A stretch of DNA of 64,000 bases, from NCBI RefSeq assembly GCF_013623775.1, contig NZ_JABFAM010000005.1, forward strand, positions 1 through 64,000. Direction: 5' to 3'. Under the pieces are notes generated by a model. It was not told the origin of the DNA, searched no databases, and worked only from the letters and a program-made list of their open reading frames with translations. This stretch comes from Rufibacter sp. XAAS-G3-1 (GTDB taxonomy: Bacteria > Bacteroidota > Bacteroidia > Cytophagales > Hymenobacteraceae). This document shows, piece by piece, positions 9,488-18,318 of the stretch (within the stretch, counting starts at the first letter, position 1; every line of letters begins with the position of its first letter). Made by a program: the position numbers and the translations under genes.

Positions 9488-9629
9488 GGAATGCGTACAA
9501 AAGCCTGTGGGGGGGTAGGATGAGCTTCAAAGGGGGAGTATCTGCTTTAGTGAGGGATTCCTCTGAAGGAGAAAGCAATGCGCGACAGAGACAAGGCAGT
9601 GCCTGGTCTCTACAGGCTCTATCATACCA

Positions 9630-9853
9630 CTTCCACTACTTTCCCCAGTTCCAGTCTTCCCCGAGCGCGCCTCGCTTTTGGCCCTGGATAGACAGAGACT
9701 AAGAGAGACAGACTTCTCAGGCCGAAAGGGCAGTGCGAGAGGGGAAGACGGGGCCCCGCGGCCGTGAGCGCTTAGCGGAACAGATGGAACAATACAGCAC
9801 CTGCACCCACGCAAAAAGCAGCCAAGCCGAGGGAACAGCGTATTCCGTGCACC
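9630..9853 (-). repeat. long dispersed repeat, copy A
   Basis: The reverse complement matches 28508-28706 and 61116-61252. The shared core includes CTCACGGCCGCGGGGCCCCG, TTCCCCTCTCGCACTGCC and CCAGGGCCAAAAGCGAGG followed by GCTCGGGGAAGACTG. This copy is the most complete and also shares the upstream part around TTGCGTGGGTGCA. No stable reading frame is conserved between copies. Confidence 0.8.
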
Positions 9854-9912
9854 TTCTAAGATAACAAGCGGAATTGTTTAAACTGCCTCTCTACTCAAAT
9901 GAACAGGAGAGA

Positions 9913-9957
9913 AACCGTTTTTCACCTACTTTTCAGAAAAACAGGTTAAAAACGGTT
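9913..9957. repeat. small dispersed palindrome
   Basis: The arms AACCGTTTTTCACCT and AGGTTAAAAACGGTT are near-perfect complements. It sits immediately past the stop codon of the AsmA-like gene (minus strand), where it could act as its 3' hairpin. Confidence 0.65.
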
Positions 9958-9964
9958 AGTCTTT

Positions 9965-12900
9965 TTACTGCTGCTTCGTGGTATCTGTGGGCGGGGTGGC
10001 CGCTGGCTTTTTAGGGGTAAGCAATTTGTTCAGCCTGGACTTGGCCTCGGCTCTGATTTTCTGCTCAGCCTCCTGTCGTTTTTTCTCCAGTTCCTGCCGC
10101 GCCTTCAGTTCAACCTCTTGCTGCCGTTTAGCCAACTCAACTTTGATGCTGTCTTTGTTGGTGGGCACGTTCACGTTGAGCTTGTCTTTGACACCTTCCA
10201 GTTTGCTGGCCACTACCTCTTTCACCAGAGAGGAAGCTCCGGCCTTAAGGCTGCTGCCTTTTAAAGCAACCGCCGGATTATTATAGTCTCCCGTTACGCC
10301 TAATTGCAGCGTTACCCGCTCAAGACCATTCAGGTTTTGCACACCGGTCAAGCTGGTAATCTTGCCCGCCAGGGCGTTTCCAACCTTTCCCGAAGGGACA
10401 TCCAGGGCTACCACGTAGTCTACTTTTCCACTGACGTTATTGGTTCCGCCCACGGTCATTTTGATGTCGCCCACAGAGAAATCAAAGGGTTTCACCACCA
10501 GGTTTCCGCCAATAATCTCGGCGGCGAAGCCCCGGTTCTTTAACGAGAAATTCTGCACTTCCTTGAGGTTGGTCAATTGGCTGATTTTGGCTAGCGCCTG
10601 CACGTTGGCTACCACGGCTTCTACCACTTCTATCATGCCTTTACCGGTAAGGGAACTCATGACTGGCATCATGTCACTGCCCAGTTCTCCACTGAGATTG
10701 AATTTAGAAGAGAACTCGCCCTTCAGCAATCTGGCAATAGGTGCCAGCTTCTGAATAGTGTTGAAAGAATTGAAGGATTCCTGAAAATCGAGGTTCTTGA
10801 TGTCTAGGCCGAAGGAAAATTTAGGGTGCATGAGGTCTCTGGAATCATAAGAACCGGTGGTGGAAAACTGACCACCCAACGTATTGAAGGAAACATCTTC
10901 CAGCTTGGCTACCTGGTTCTTAAGCGTTACTTTCCCCTGTAGGTTCTGTAGCTTTAAGTTGTCATACAACACCATTCCTGCCTGGGTTATCAACACCATA
11001 TCTAAGTTAGCCGGAATCTGCACTACGCCTTGGGCTTCTTGGGTGGAAGATGGAACCGTTTGGCCGGTATGTTCATCTACCATCCATTCGTTTACGTTGA
11101 AGCTGCTGGTCTTTAAGGTGAAGTTTCCACGCAAGGGCTGGTTTTCAGAGAGCAGGTAGCCCATGTAGTTGGAAACCGTGCCATTCATCTGCACATCACT
11201 CTTGCCCAGAAAACCGTTCAGTTGCTGAAGGGCCACCTGGTCATTGTTGAACGTGGCCTTCGCCGAGTTGATGCGCATGCCTTGCGGCAGATCCAGGCTC
11301 TTGTAATTGAGTTGGGCAATCTGCACTGTTCCGCTGGCCTGCACGTTTCCGTAACGCCCGGCATCCACATCGGTCATTTTCCCTTTGGCCAGAATGTTTC
11401 CGCTCAGGCGGCCGCTGAGGGTGGTGCCTTCCAGGGGGAAGATTTTGGTGAGTTTGGTTAAATCCAGAATTCCCTTGATGTCTACGTCAAACTGCGGCTG
11501 GGCCAGGTTCTTAATGGCGACCCGGCCTTCCAGCGGTTCTTTGTCCAACAGCATTTTAAAGCGGGAAATCTGAATGTCTGTGTCGGCGGCGTTACCGGTG
11601 CGGTTGGTGACCGTAGACGCCACGGTTACCTGTTCCAGCGGGGCCGGGAACGAGGCGGATTTCACGTAGCCGTTGGTAAGGTTGAGGGTAGCGGTCACTT
11701 CGGGCATGTGGTTCTCAAAGTACACGCCTTTGGCCTGGGCATTTACGTCCAGTAACCCGCGCAGCGTAGTACCTTCCAGCGGGAATACTTTCGTGACTTC
11801 CGCCAAATCTAGTTTGGCCCGTAGGTTTCCGTCAATTTTCATCGGGTCTAGACCATCTATCAATACGCGGCCGTCTATGGGGTTCTTGCCTAAGTCCAGA
11901 TGCAGTTTGCGTACATCAATCAAGGTGTGATCTACGTTGCCATCGGTGTTTTTCACGCTCATGTCAAGGTTGATGTTGCGGGCTGCTTGCGGAAGGTCTG
12001 GGTATTGGAAGGTGCCGTTGTTCACTTTCAGGTCTACCCCAAAGCCTGGCAGGGAGGTTTCGTTGAAGATGCCTTTCACGTACCCGTTGAAGGCTACTTT
12101 GCCATCGGTCTTCACGTCTTTGAATTTATCGGTGAACACGCCGGGCACCAGCGAGAAGATATTCTTGAAATCGGTCTCTAAGGCTTTAAAGGTTAGATCA
12201 AGGTTGATGTCACTGGTGGGCATGGCAATGGAACCGGCCATGCCCAAAGCGAAGTCATTGATGCGGAAGTTGTTGTCTTTAAAGGTGTATTTGGCATTGG
12301 CCAGATCCATGGCTAGGATTACATCGGCATCCAGCGTCTTGTTCTCAAGGTAGTTTATTCCGCCATACGTGACGGTGAAGCGCTCGGCCTGGGTGCTGGT
12401 TTCCATGTCGAAGATGTCCTGGGCGAGATCGCCGCTGCCGGTATGCTGCACGTTATGGGCGTTTACCCCAAACGGGATGCTCAGGTCTTGGTAGACAATC
12501 TGCCCATTTGTGATTTTCCACTCGTCAATGGCCATCTTAAAATCAGTGGTATCCTGCGCCTCAGGGGTAGTGGCAGCAGAGTCTGGAATGAAAATGTCCC
12601 AGTTGGCTTTTCCGCTTTTGAGTACCAGTAGTTTCAGGCGCGGCTGATCCAGCTGCACAGAGTTGATCTCTATCTCATTGCCCGTGATCACGCTCATCAG
12701 GTCAAGGCCCAGGTTGAAATCCGGCAAATAGGCGAGGGTGTCCCGCTGGAAAGAGTCTTTTCCTACAATGGTCAATTCTTTCACGCTTAATCCCAGATCT
12801 GGGAATGTGCGAAAAAGGGACAGACTTACGTTATTTGTTTCGTATAGAACCCGGGCGTTAATACTTTTGGCGATTTCTTCATCCAGGCGCTCTTTGATTT

Positions 12901-12985
12901 TATCTTTGAAGAAGACCGGTATAAGTGCCGCGGCGGCCAGCAGTACCACTATAAATACGGCCAGACCTATAAATATTTTCCTCAT
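9965..12985 (-). CDS. AsmA-like envelope protein (bridge-type lipid-transfer family)
   Basis: A 1006-aa inner-membrane-anchored periplasmic protein of the AsmA/TamB-like group, whose members build long beta-grooves proposed to move phospholipids to the outer membrane. A single N-terminal transmembrane helix (about residues 5-25, F-I-G-L-A-V-F-I-V-V-L-L-A-A-A-A-L-I) is followed by the family opening: K-I-K-E-R-L-D-E-E-I, then L-F-R-T-F-P-D-L-G-L-S-V-K-E-L-T-I. Repeated blocks of the form L-x-G-x-x-D-x-N (around 300-560) follow. The AsmA C-terminal region (about 790-900) ends in a charged K/E/R-rich coiled tail (about 940-990). It is transcribed alone, divergent from the PorP/SprF gene with only 45 bp between starts. 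Confidence 0.88.
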   Translation of the reverse strand: MRKIFIGLAVFIVVLLAAAALIPVFFKDKIKERLDEEIAKSINARVLYETNNVSLSLFRTFPDLGLSVKELTIVGKDSFQRDTLAYLPDFNLGLDLMSVITGNEIEINSVQLDQPRLKLLVLKSGKANWDIFIPDSAATTPEAQDTTDFKMAIDEWKITNGQIVYQDLSIPFGVNAHNVQHTGSGDLAQDIFDMETSTQAERFTVTYGGINYLENKTLDADVILAMDLANAKYTFKDNNFRINDFALGMAGSIAMPTSDINLDLTFKALETDFKNIFSLVPGVFTDKFKDVKTDGKVAFNGYVKGIFNETSLPGFGVDLKVNNGTFQYPDLPQAARNINLDMSVKNTDGNVDHTLIDVRKLHLDLGKNPIDGRVLIDGLDPMKIDGNLRAKLDLAEVTKVFPLEGTTLRGLLDVNAQAKGVYFENHMPEVTATLNLTNGYVKSASFPAPLEQVTVASTVTNRTGNAADTDIQISRFKMLLDKEPLEGRVAIKNLAQPQFDVDIKGILDLTKLTKIFPLEGTTLSGRLSGNILAKGKMTDVDAGRYGNVQASGTVQIAQLNYKSLDLPQGMRINSAKATFNNDQVALQQLNGFLGKSDVQMNGTVSNYMGYLLSENQPLRGNFTLKTSSFNVNEWMVDEHTGQTVPSSTQEAQGVVQIPANLDMVLITQAGMVLYDNLKLQNLQGKVTLKNQVAKLEDVSFNTLGGQFSTTGSYDSRDLMHPKFSFGLDIKNLDFQESFNSFNTIQKLAPIARLLKGEFSSKFNLSGELGSDMMPVMSSLTGKGMIEVVEAVVANVQALAKISQLTNLKEVQNFSLKNRGFAAEIIGGNLVVKPFDFSVGDIKMTVGGTNNVSGKVDYVVALDVPSGKVGNALAGKITSLTGVQNLNGLERVTLQLGVTGDYNNPAVALKGSSLKAGASSLVKEVVASKLEGVKDKLNVNVPTNKDSIKVELAKRQQEVELKARQELEKKRQEAEQKIRAEAKSRLNKLLTPKKPAATPPTDTTKQQ

Positions 12986-13030
12986 GTTGGTAATGATCTA
13001 TTTTCAGCTTGTAAGTTTAGGTATTTTCAA

Positions 13031-14107
13031 ATGAATATACTCTTAGGCGGGTTCCTGCAATTTATGTGCCGTAGGTTCATCAAACAGCAAGCGGGTAGGG
13101 GAAGGCTATTGTTGACGAGTGCTATTATACTGTTTACCTTCCTGAGGGCCCAAGCGCAGGAAAGCACCAGCACGTTGCCCTATGCCCACCGCCTTTTCCT
13201 TAACCCGGCTTTCACCGGATTATTGTCTGACTACAGCGTAACCGCCGGGCACCGGTCGCAATGGACTGGCATAAATGGGGGGTACAGCACGCAGTGGGCC
13301 AGTGGCGAATACCGGTTTGAGGAGAACAAGAATGCCATTGGGACTACCTTTATGGCAGACAAGGCCCCGGCGGGTGGGTACCAGAAAATGCAGGCGGGCC
13401 TTTTATATGCCTATCATACAAAAATGAGGAGTAACCTGGATCTGAGCGCGGGCATGCAGGTAGGGTACGGCTCCCAGAAACCATCTGCCAACGGGCTCAT
13501 TTTTGAAGACCAACTAAACCCCAACGGAGGCGTAATCAACCCTACTGCCGAGACCTTTGGCCTAGATAGAACTTCCTACTTCACTGTCTCTGGCGGACTA
13601 TTACTTTTCACAAGACAGTTTTGGATGGGAGTATCGGGGCACCATTTGAATAATCCTACTGTAGGGGAAATGTCACAGAGTACGGCCGCTCCGGCATTCC
13701 AACTGCAAACCGGGTATAAGTTCTACGTGAAGAGCTATTTTCAAAAAAATCACTTTGAAGAGATAAGCTTTATTCCCACTCTTTCGTATACGCACCAACG
13801 AAGCTATAACCGCTTAGATGCCACCATTTATGCGAACATTACACCTGTGACCATGGGACTGGGGATGACACTGTTACCGGGCACAAAAAATACTTCGCTG
13901 GCAAGTACTATCCAGGGGATAGTTGGCGTTACACATAAAGGATTGAAAATAGGATATGCCTACCGGCATCTGCTGGCGGTAAGCCCCGTGGCCCTAGGCC
14001 CAACCCATGAGCTCGTTCTTTCCTTTGAGAAAGTGGATTACTTGAAGATTTTTAAAAGATCAGGCACAAACAAAAAATACAATCGGATTGCTTGTCCAGC
14101 ATTCTAA
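13031..14107 (+). CDS. PorP/SprF-family outer-membrane protein (type IX secretion/gliding)
   Basis: A 358-aa protein of the PorP/SprF family, membrane partners of type IX secretion and gliding adhesins. Diagnostic features are the N-terminal block L-P-Y-A-H-R-L-F-L-N-P-A-F-T-G after the signal peptide, then G-H-R-S-Q-W-T-G, and a barrel of Y/G-rich strands. Two starts are possible, 13031 and the in-frame ATG at 13064. The second gives a more conventional signal (C-R-R-F-I-K... L-L-L-T-S-A-I-I-L-F-T-F-L-R-A-Q-A-Q). gldJ follows 73 bp later on the same strand, which supports a role in the type IX/gliding machine. Confidence 0.88.
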   Translation: MNILLGGFLQFMCRRFIKQQAGRGRLLLTSAIILFTFLRAQAQESTSTLPYAHRLFLNPAFTGLLSDYSVTAGHRSQWTGINGGYSTQWASGEYRFEENKNAIGTTFMADKAPAGGYQKMQAGLLYAYHTKMRSNLDLSAGMQVGYGSQKPSANGLIFEDQLNPNGGVINPTAETFGLDRTSYFTVSGGLLLFTRQFWMGVSGHHLNNPTVGEMSQSTAAPAFQLQTGYKFYVKSYFQKNHFEEISFIPTLSYTHQRSYNRLDATIYANITPVTMGLGMTLLPGTKNTSLASTIQGIVGVTHKGLKIGYAYRHLLAVSPVALGPTHELVLSFEKVDYLKIFKRSGTNKKYNRIACPAF

Positions 14108-14180
14108 ATTTCGGTATTATTGCATGTTAAAAGCCACATTTGACCAAAAGAATACAATTTTACTGGTATTTACCAATTTT

Positions 14181-15368
14181 ATGAAACTTTCTAAACATTT
14201 TATGTACGTGTTGGCTGCGGGAGCGGTAATTCTCTCCTCCTGCTCCAGAAACAACCGTCCTACTAGCCTAGACCCAGGTAAGGAAAGTACAGCAACCGGC
14301 ATTTCTTACGAAGATGAAGAAGGTGGCTTTGCTGTAGCTGACTATAGCGACGTACCTGAAGGGCCCGGTTTGGTATTTATCGAAGGTGGTAGAACTACCC
14401 TTGGGTCTGCTGAGGAAGATGTGGCCATGACCCGTGACAACATTGAGCGTACCGTCACCATCGCCTCTTTCTACATGGATGAAGCCGAGGTAGCCAACAT
14501 TCACTGGCTGGAGTACCTGCACTACATCAGAAAAGACTCTTCTGAGGAAATCTACGCGAAAGCCCTTCCAGACACTACCGTGTGGGAGCGTGAGTTGTCT
14601 TTCAATGACCCGTACGTAAGCTATTACCTGCGTTACCCTGGTTTCCGCTACTACCCGGTAGTAGGCGTGAGCTGGTTACAGGCGCAGGATTACTGCACCT
14701 GGCGTACGGCCATGGTAAACAAAAACCTGGCGGCCAACTATGACGGCGAACTGGCCGAAGGTGCTACGCCTCCGGTTGAGTCTGGCGCTGTTTTGCCCAA
14801 CTACCGTCTCCCTACAGAGGCTGAGTGGGAGTATGCTGCCCAAGCCTTGATTGGAACCCAGTTGAGCGAAGAAGAAAACCAAACCAACAAGCGTATCTAT
14901 CCTTGGGATGGCCACCAGGTGCGGAACCCGTACGGCAAAGGCCAAGGACAATTCCTGGCTAACTTCAAACGTGGCCGCGGTGACTACGCCGGTATTGCCG
15001 GTTCATTGAATGATGGTGCCATGATCACAGAGTACATCTACGCTTACCCACCAAATGACTTTGGTCTGTACAACATGGCGGGCAACGTGAATGAGTGGGT
15101 ACAAGACGTATACCGTCCGCTTTCTTTCCAGGACGTGGAAGATTTGAACCCAGTTCGCCGCAACGGGGTAATGGATGATTCCTCTATGTATGACGTAGGT
15201 GGCTTTCAGTCTCTGATCACCAACACCGTACGGGTGTTCAAAGGTGGTTCCTGGAAAGACGTAGCGTACTGGCTATCTCCAGGTACCCGTCGTTTCATGG
15301 AGCAGGATTCTGCTACCTCTACTATCGGTTTCCGTTGCGCCATGATCAACACAGGCTCTAACAGATAA
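14181..15368 (+). CDS. gldJ: gliding-motility lipoprotein GldJ
   Basis: A 395-aa outer-membrane lipoprotein of the formylglycine-generating-enzyme-like fold. In Bacteroidota GldJ is required for assembly or stability of the gliding/type IX secretion apparatus. The lipobox is L-S-S-C (Cys21). The body has the GldJ pattern: G-P-G-L-V-F-I-E-G-G-R-T-T-L-G-S (about 60-75), S-F-Y-M-D-E-A-E-V-A-N, K-A-L-P-D-T-x-V-W, Y-P-V-V-G-V-S-W, Y-R-L-P-T-E-A-E-W-E-Y-A-A, and N-M-A-G-N-V-N-E-W-V-Q-D-V-Y near the C-terminus. The catalytic cysteines of true formylglycine enzymes are not apparent, so the role is structural. I start at the ATG at 14181. An upstream extension from TTG at 14088 would put 31 non-signal residues ahead of the lipoprotein signal. 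Confidence 0.9.
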   Translation: MKLSKHFMYVLAAGAVILSSCSRNNRPTSLDPGKESTATGISYEDEEGGFAVADYSDVPEGPGLVFIEGGRTTLGSAEEDVAMTRDNIERTVTIASFYMDEAEVANIHWLEYLHYIRKDSSEEIYAKALPDTTVWERELSFNDPYVSYYLRYPGFRYYPVVGVSWLQAQDYCTWRTAMVNKNLAANYDGELAEGATPPVESGAVLPNYRLPTEAEWEYAAQALIGTQLSEEENQTNKRIYPWDGHQVRNPYGKGQGQFLANFKRGRGDYAGIAGSLNDGAMITEYIYAYPPNDFGLYNMAGNVNEWVQDVYRPLSFQDVEDLNPVRRNGVMDDSSMYDVGGFQSLITNTVRVFKGGSWKDVAYWLSPGTRRFMEQDSATSTIGFRCAMINTGSNR

Positions 15369-15388
15369 GAAGAAATACTCTCAATCAT

Positions 15389-15427
15389 AAAAAAAGGAAG
15401 GCCAGATAAACTGGCCTTCCTTTTTTT
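15389..15427. terminator. bidirectional terminator between gldJ and comF
   Basis: Stem AAAAAAGGAAGGCCAG / CTGGCCTTCCTTTTTT with a 5-nt loop. It has an A run on one side and a T run on the other, so it can serve both converging genes. Confidence 0.88.
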
Positions 15428-15444
15428 ATGTGGTATTTATAAGG

Positions 15445-16158
15445 TTACAAGGTGTAGGCAATGGACGCCACGCTCACGGCACTAGCCCCGTGTTGTAAAA
15501 GTATCTGGGCGCACGCTTCTATGGTAGCCCCGGTGGTAATGACATCATCTACTAATAATACATGTTTCCCCTTTACTTTTTGGGCCTGGTGAATTGCATA
15601 TAATTGCTGCATGGCCTCCCATCTGTCTTGCCGGTTCTTAGCAGTTTGGGTAGTAGACAATCGATTTCTCTGGAGAGCATCTGCTGCCATGGGAATTTCC
15701 AGACTCTGGGCAATGGCCTGCGCGAAGCCTTCTACCTGGTTATAGCCACGCTGCCTCAACTTACTTGGATGCAACGGTACCGGCACCACTACGTCAATGG
15801 TTCTGAAGTCTTCCTGTTCCCGCAGCTGCACCCCTAACCATTTACCCAGCACTTTTCCTACTTCTTCCTGCCCTTTGTATTTCAATTGGTGCAGCAATCG
15901 TTGCACGCGTCCTTTCTCCTGAAACTTGAGGTAAGCCGTGGCTAACTGGAGGGAAACTCTGCCCCAGAAAACTTCATGCAAAGGATTGGCAGTAGGGGAG
16001 AGGTGGAAGTCGGTGTACGGGAGTTTGATGCGGCAATGGCTGCAAATCACTTCTTCACCCATGGCCAACTCGCCGGCGCAGGCCCGGCAATCCTCGGGGA
16101 AGAGCAACGCCATGAAATCATGGTATAACGTATGGAGGCCCAACTGCAGCTGCGGCAT
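15445..16158 (-). CDS. comF: ComF-family phosphoribosyltransferase-like protein
   Basis: A 237-aa cytosolic protein of the ComF/GntX family, linked to DNA uptake during transformation. The N-terminal zinc knuckle C-R-A-C-(x14)-C-x-x-C (about residues 20-38) is followed by P-Y-T and the family block L-K-Y-K-G-Q-E-E. Then come the V-V-P-V-P-L-H-P-S-K-L-R-Q-R-G-Y-N-Q motif and the PRPP-binding loop V-L-L-V-D-D-V-I-T-T-G-A-T (about 200-212). It is transcribed alone and shares a bidirectional terminator with gldJ. Full-length for the family. Competence has not been shown for such organisms, so the biological role is inferred. Confidence 0.93.
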   Translation of the reverse strand: MPQLQLGLHTLYHDFMALLFPEDCRACAGELAMGEEVICSHCRIKLPYTDFHLSPTANPLHEVFWGRVSLQLATAYLKFQEKGRVQRLLHQLKYKGQEEVGKVLGKWLGVQLREQEDFRTIDVVVPVPLHPSKLRQRGYNQVEGFAQAIAQSLEIPMAADALQRNRLSTTQTAKNRQDRWEAMQQLYAIHQAQKVKGKHVLLVDDVITTGATIEACAQILLQHGASAVSVASIAYTL

Positions 16159-16228
16159 AGACTACTTGCGTATTTTGGTGTAACTTTACAGTAGCGGCGC
16201 AGAATGCCGCCATTAATGACGCACAACA

Positions 16229-16582
16229 ATGAGCCAAGTAAAAGAATTCAATGACTACCGCACCCGCATGAACGAGAAGATCATGGCCGCGGATAATAAA
16301 GTAATCAAACGCTTTTTCAACCTAGATACCAACGCCTACGCCGAAGGCGCGATAGACGTAAAAACCAAGGAAATGCTGGGCCTGGCCTGCTCCATGGTGT
16401 TACGCTGCGATGACTGCATCAAGTACCACCTGGGAAAATGCTTTGAGTGCGGCCTCTCTGACGAGGAAGTGTACGAAGTCTTCGCCATTGCCAACCTGAT
16501 AGGCGGCTCCATCGTTATCCCGCACTTTAGAAGAGCCGTGGAATACTGGGAAGAACTGAAGACGGAACAACAAGCACAATAA
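16229..16582 (+). CDS. AhpD-like carboxymuconolactone decarboxylase-family protein
   Basis: A 117-aa member of the AhpD/CMD fold. The redox-type active-site motif is intact: Cys60-x-x-Cys63-x-x-x-His67 (C-D-D-C-I-K-Y-H), preceded by K-E-M-L-G-L-A-C-S. This suggests a peroxidase or disulfide-reductase-like activity rather than a lactone decarboxylase. It diverges from comF with 70 bp between starts. Full length for the small single-domain type. The partner peroxiredoxin is not in the window. Confidence 0.9.
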   Translation: MSQVKEFNDYRTRMNEKIMAADNKVIKRFFNLDTNAYAEGAIDVKTKEMLGLACSMVLRCDDCIKYHLGKCFECGLSDEEVYEVFAIANLIGGSIVIPHFRRAVEYWEELKTEQQAQ

Positions 16583-16718
16583 AGACGAGTCATTTTAGTA
16601 AAAGCGCTTTCGACCTGTTTACAGGAAACTGGCTGTGAAATGAAAGCTTTTTCTGCTGTGGATTACTTTATCAGACCATAGTAGATTATACATTTAACGA
16701 AACGGGCTAACTGACTCA

Positions 16719-16765
16719 AAACCCGTTTTTAGCCTTATTTAAGTAAAATAGGCAGAAAAGGTTTG
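16719..16765. repeat. small dispersed palindrome (diverged)
   Basis: An imperfect copy of the GTTTTTAGGCT...AGCCTAAAAAC family in the 262-bp gap before the next gene. Confidence 0.4.
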
Positions 16766-16844
16766 TAGAAAATCAGTGGATAAGGAGTAGCTCATCAACA
16801 TACCAGCTAATCCTGAACGCATTCACTTATGCACATAGTAGCTT

Positions 16845-17189
16845 ATGGAGAACGAAGAAGATTTTGATGTAAGATGGGCCGCTTTGCGCCAGGACATCAA
16901 GAAACATTTTGGGAAGAAGCCAGACTTAAATGCCATTCTATTTTTGGTGGGCGTACAGGAACTAGGGCAAGGGGTAAGGGAGTTCACCAAAGAAGAGAAG
17001 CAGGACTTGATGCACATTGCCACCTGCAAATTGTTGAGCTTGTCTGGCTATTACGAGTTGGAGGGAACAGACCAGGAAGGATGGCCGCACTGGAAATCGG
17101 TGAAGCCGCTGCCGGCCTGCAACTTGAAAGAGCAGGAACGCATGCTCAAATGGCACGCGCTGGAGTATTTTGACGAAATGGGTTCATGA
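16845..17189 (+). CDS. conserved hypothetical protein upstream of xth
   Basis: A 114-aa soluble acidic protein (M-E-N-E-E-D-F-D-V-R-W...) with no signal peptide or membrane segment. I do not recognise a named domain. It contains L-N-A-I-L-F-L-V-G-V-Q-E-L-G-Q-G and W-P-H-W-K-S-V-K-P-L-P, which look like a conserved compact fold. Its stop overlaps the start of the exonuclease III gene by 4 nt (ATGA), so the two are translationally coupled. A role linked to DNA repair or nucleotide handling is possible but not shown. Confidence 0.8.
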   Translation: MENEEDFDVRWAALRQDIKKHFGKKPDLNAILFLVGVQELGQGVREFTKEEKQDLMHIATCKLLSLSGYYELEGTDQEGWPHWKSVKPLPACNLKEQERMLKWHALEYFDEMGS

Positions 17190-17959
17190 AGATTATCAGC
17201 TATAACGTAAACGGCATTAGGTCTGCCATCTCTAAAGGCTTTGTGGATTGGGTGAAAGCCGCCAACCCAGACGTACTGTGCCTGCAGGAGATCAAAGCCG
17301 ATGAGACCAAGTTTGACAAAGCAGTTTTTGAGGAACTTGACTACCACGTGTACATCCATCCGGCCGTGAAGAAAGGGTACAGCGGGGTGGCCATCCTTTC
17401 CAAAAAAGAACCCAAAAACGTGTGCATCGGCTGCGGCATAGAACAGTATGACCAGGAGGGAAGAGTGATTAGGGCAGATTATGACGGCTATTCGGTGTTG
17501 AATGTGTACATGCCTTCGGGCTCCAGCGGCGAACACAGGCAGGCATTTAAGATGGAGTGGCTCCGCGATTTTCAACAGTACATTCAGGGTTTAAACGACA
17601 CGGTGCCCGGTTTGGTCATTTGCGGCGACTACAACATCTGCCACCAACCCATTGATATCCACAACCCTAAATCCAACGCCAATTCCTCCGGCTTCCTGCC
17701 CGAGGAACGAAATTGGTTCTCCAATTTTCTGCAGGACGGGTACATTGATTCGTTCCGGCACTTCAACCCAGAGCCGCACCAATACACGTGGTGGAGCTAC
17801 CGGGCCAACGTTCGGGCCAAGAACCTGGGCTGGCGGATTGATTACCTGTTGGTCTCAGAACATTTGAAACCGCTCATGAAACGGGCCGCCATTTTACCCG
17901 AGGCCAAGCACTCAGACCACTGCCCCGTGCTCCTGGAGATGCACCCCGTGGAAAACTAA
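17186..17959 (+). CDS. xth: exodeoxyribonuclease III (AP endonuclease)
   Basis: A 257-aa exonuclease III/ExoA-type enzyme that cleaves DNA 5' of abasic sites and trims 3' blocks in base-excision repair. All landmarks are present: Y-N-V-N-G-I-R (7-13), the metal ligand Glu in L-C-L-Q-E-I-K (about 37), S-G-V-A-I-L-S, and G-D-Y-N-I-C-H (about 150). They continue with W-W-S-Y-R, the C-terminal G-W-R-I-D-Y-L-L-V-S, and the catalytic His in H-S-D-H-C-P-V. Full length. It is coupled to the upstream hypothetical by a 4-nt overlap. Confidence 0.96.
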   Translation: MKIISYNVNGIRSAISKGFVDWVKAANPDVLCLQEIKADETKFDKAVFEELDYHVYIHPAVKKGYSGVAILSKKEPKNVCIGCGIEQYDQEGRVIRADYDGYSVLNVYMPSGSSGEHRQAFKMEWLRDFQQYIQGLNDTVPGLVICGDYNICHQPIDIHNPKSNANSSGFLPEERNWFSNFLQDGYIDSFRHFNPEPHQYTWWSYRANVRAKNLGWRIDYLLVSEHLKPLMKRAAILPEAKHSDHCPVLLEMHPVEN

Positions 17960-17981
17960 GCTTTCTTCTTACAACATTACC

Positions 17982-18027
17982 AATGCGTTTTTAGGCTGAT
18001 TATTGGAAAACAGCCTAAAAACGCATT
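17982..18027. repeat. small dispersed palindrome, perfect arms
   Basis: The arms AATGCGTTTTTAGGCTG and CAGCCTAAAAACGCATT are perfect 17-bp complements around a 12-nt A/T loop. This is the cleanest example of the family. Confidence 0.85.
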
Positions 18028-18124
18028 TTTATTTTCACACATCTGTGGACATCGCACACCTTATTTGACAGAGTCAGAGGGAAGCCTTTCTTAGAAGCGG
18101 CAGGAACCATTTTCATGGGTAGGT

Positions 18125-18165
18125 TCGTTTTTGCCCTGATTTCAGGAAAATAGCCTAAAAACGGG
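18125..18165. repeat. small dispersed palindrome
   Basis: An imperfect copy: CGTTTTTGCCCT...TAGCCTAAAAACG. Confidence 0.55.
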
Positions 18166-18318
18166 GCAACATGCTTTCAAAGCAGAGAATTAACAATAAA
18201 TTAGTAAGCAAAAGAGTTACTACTCTGTTGATTAACTACGTATGACAATACAACGAAACGGCTGGTACTCTTTCTTCTGGTACCACGGTTCCAGGCCACT
18301 CTAAACCTTTCTTTACCT

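Larger units (their letters stand above)
9048..9964. other. repeat-rich non-coding gap
   Basis: About 920 bp without a credible gene between two converging genes. In order it holds a small palindrome (9061-9099), a terminator (9113-9155), a TIR-type element with arms at 9342-9368 and 9460-9487, a degenerate piece of the same kind around 9265-9300, copy A of the long dispersed repeat (9630-9853, minus orientation), and another small palindrome (9913-9957). The open frames here run through repeats and are rejected. Confidence 0.75.
17960..18318. other. gap with two small palindromes
   Basis: A 359-bp non-coding gap before the DUF4175 gene. It contains a perfect-armed palindrome (17982-18027) right after xth, which may end that transcript, and an imperfect one (18125-18165). 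Nothing else is recognised. Confidence 0.6.

Noticed and set aside
9385-9814. Open frames on both strands in the 9.4-9.8 kb gap
   Set aside because: They run through the TIR element and copy A of the long repeat; other copies do not keep the frame.
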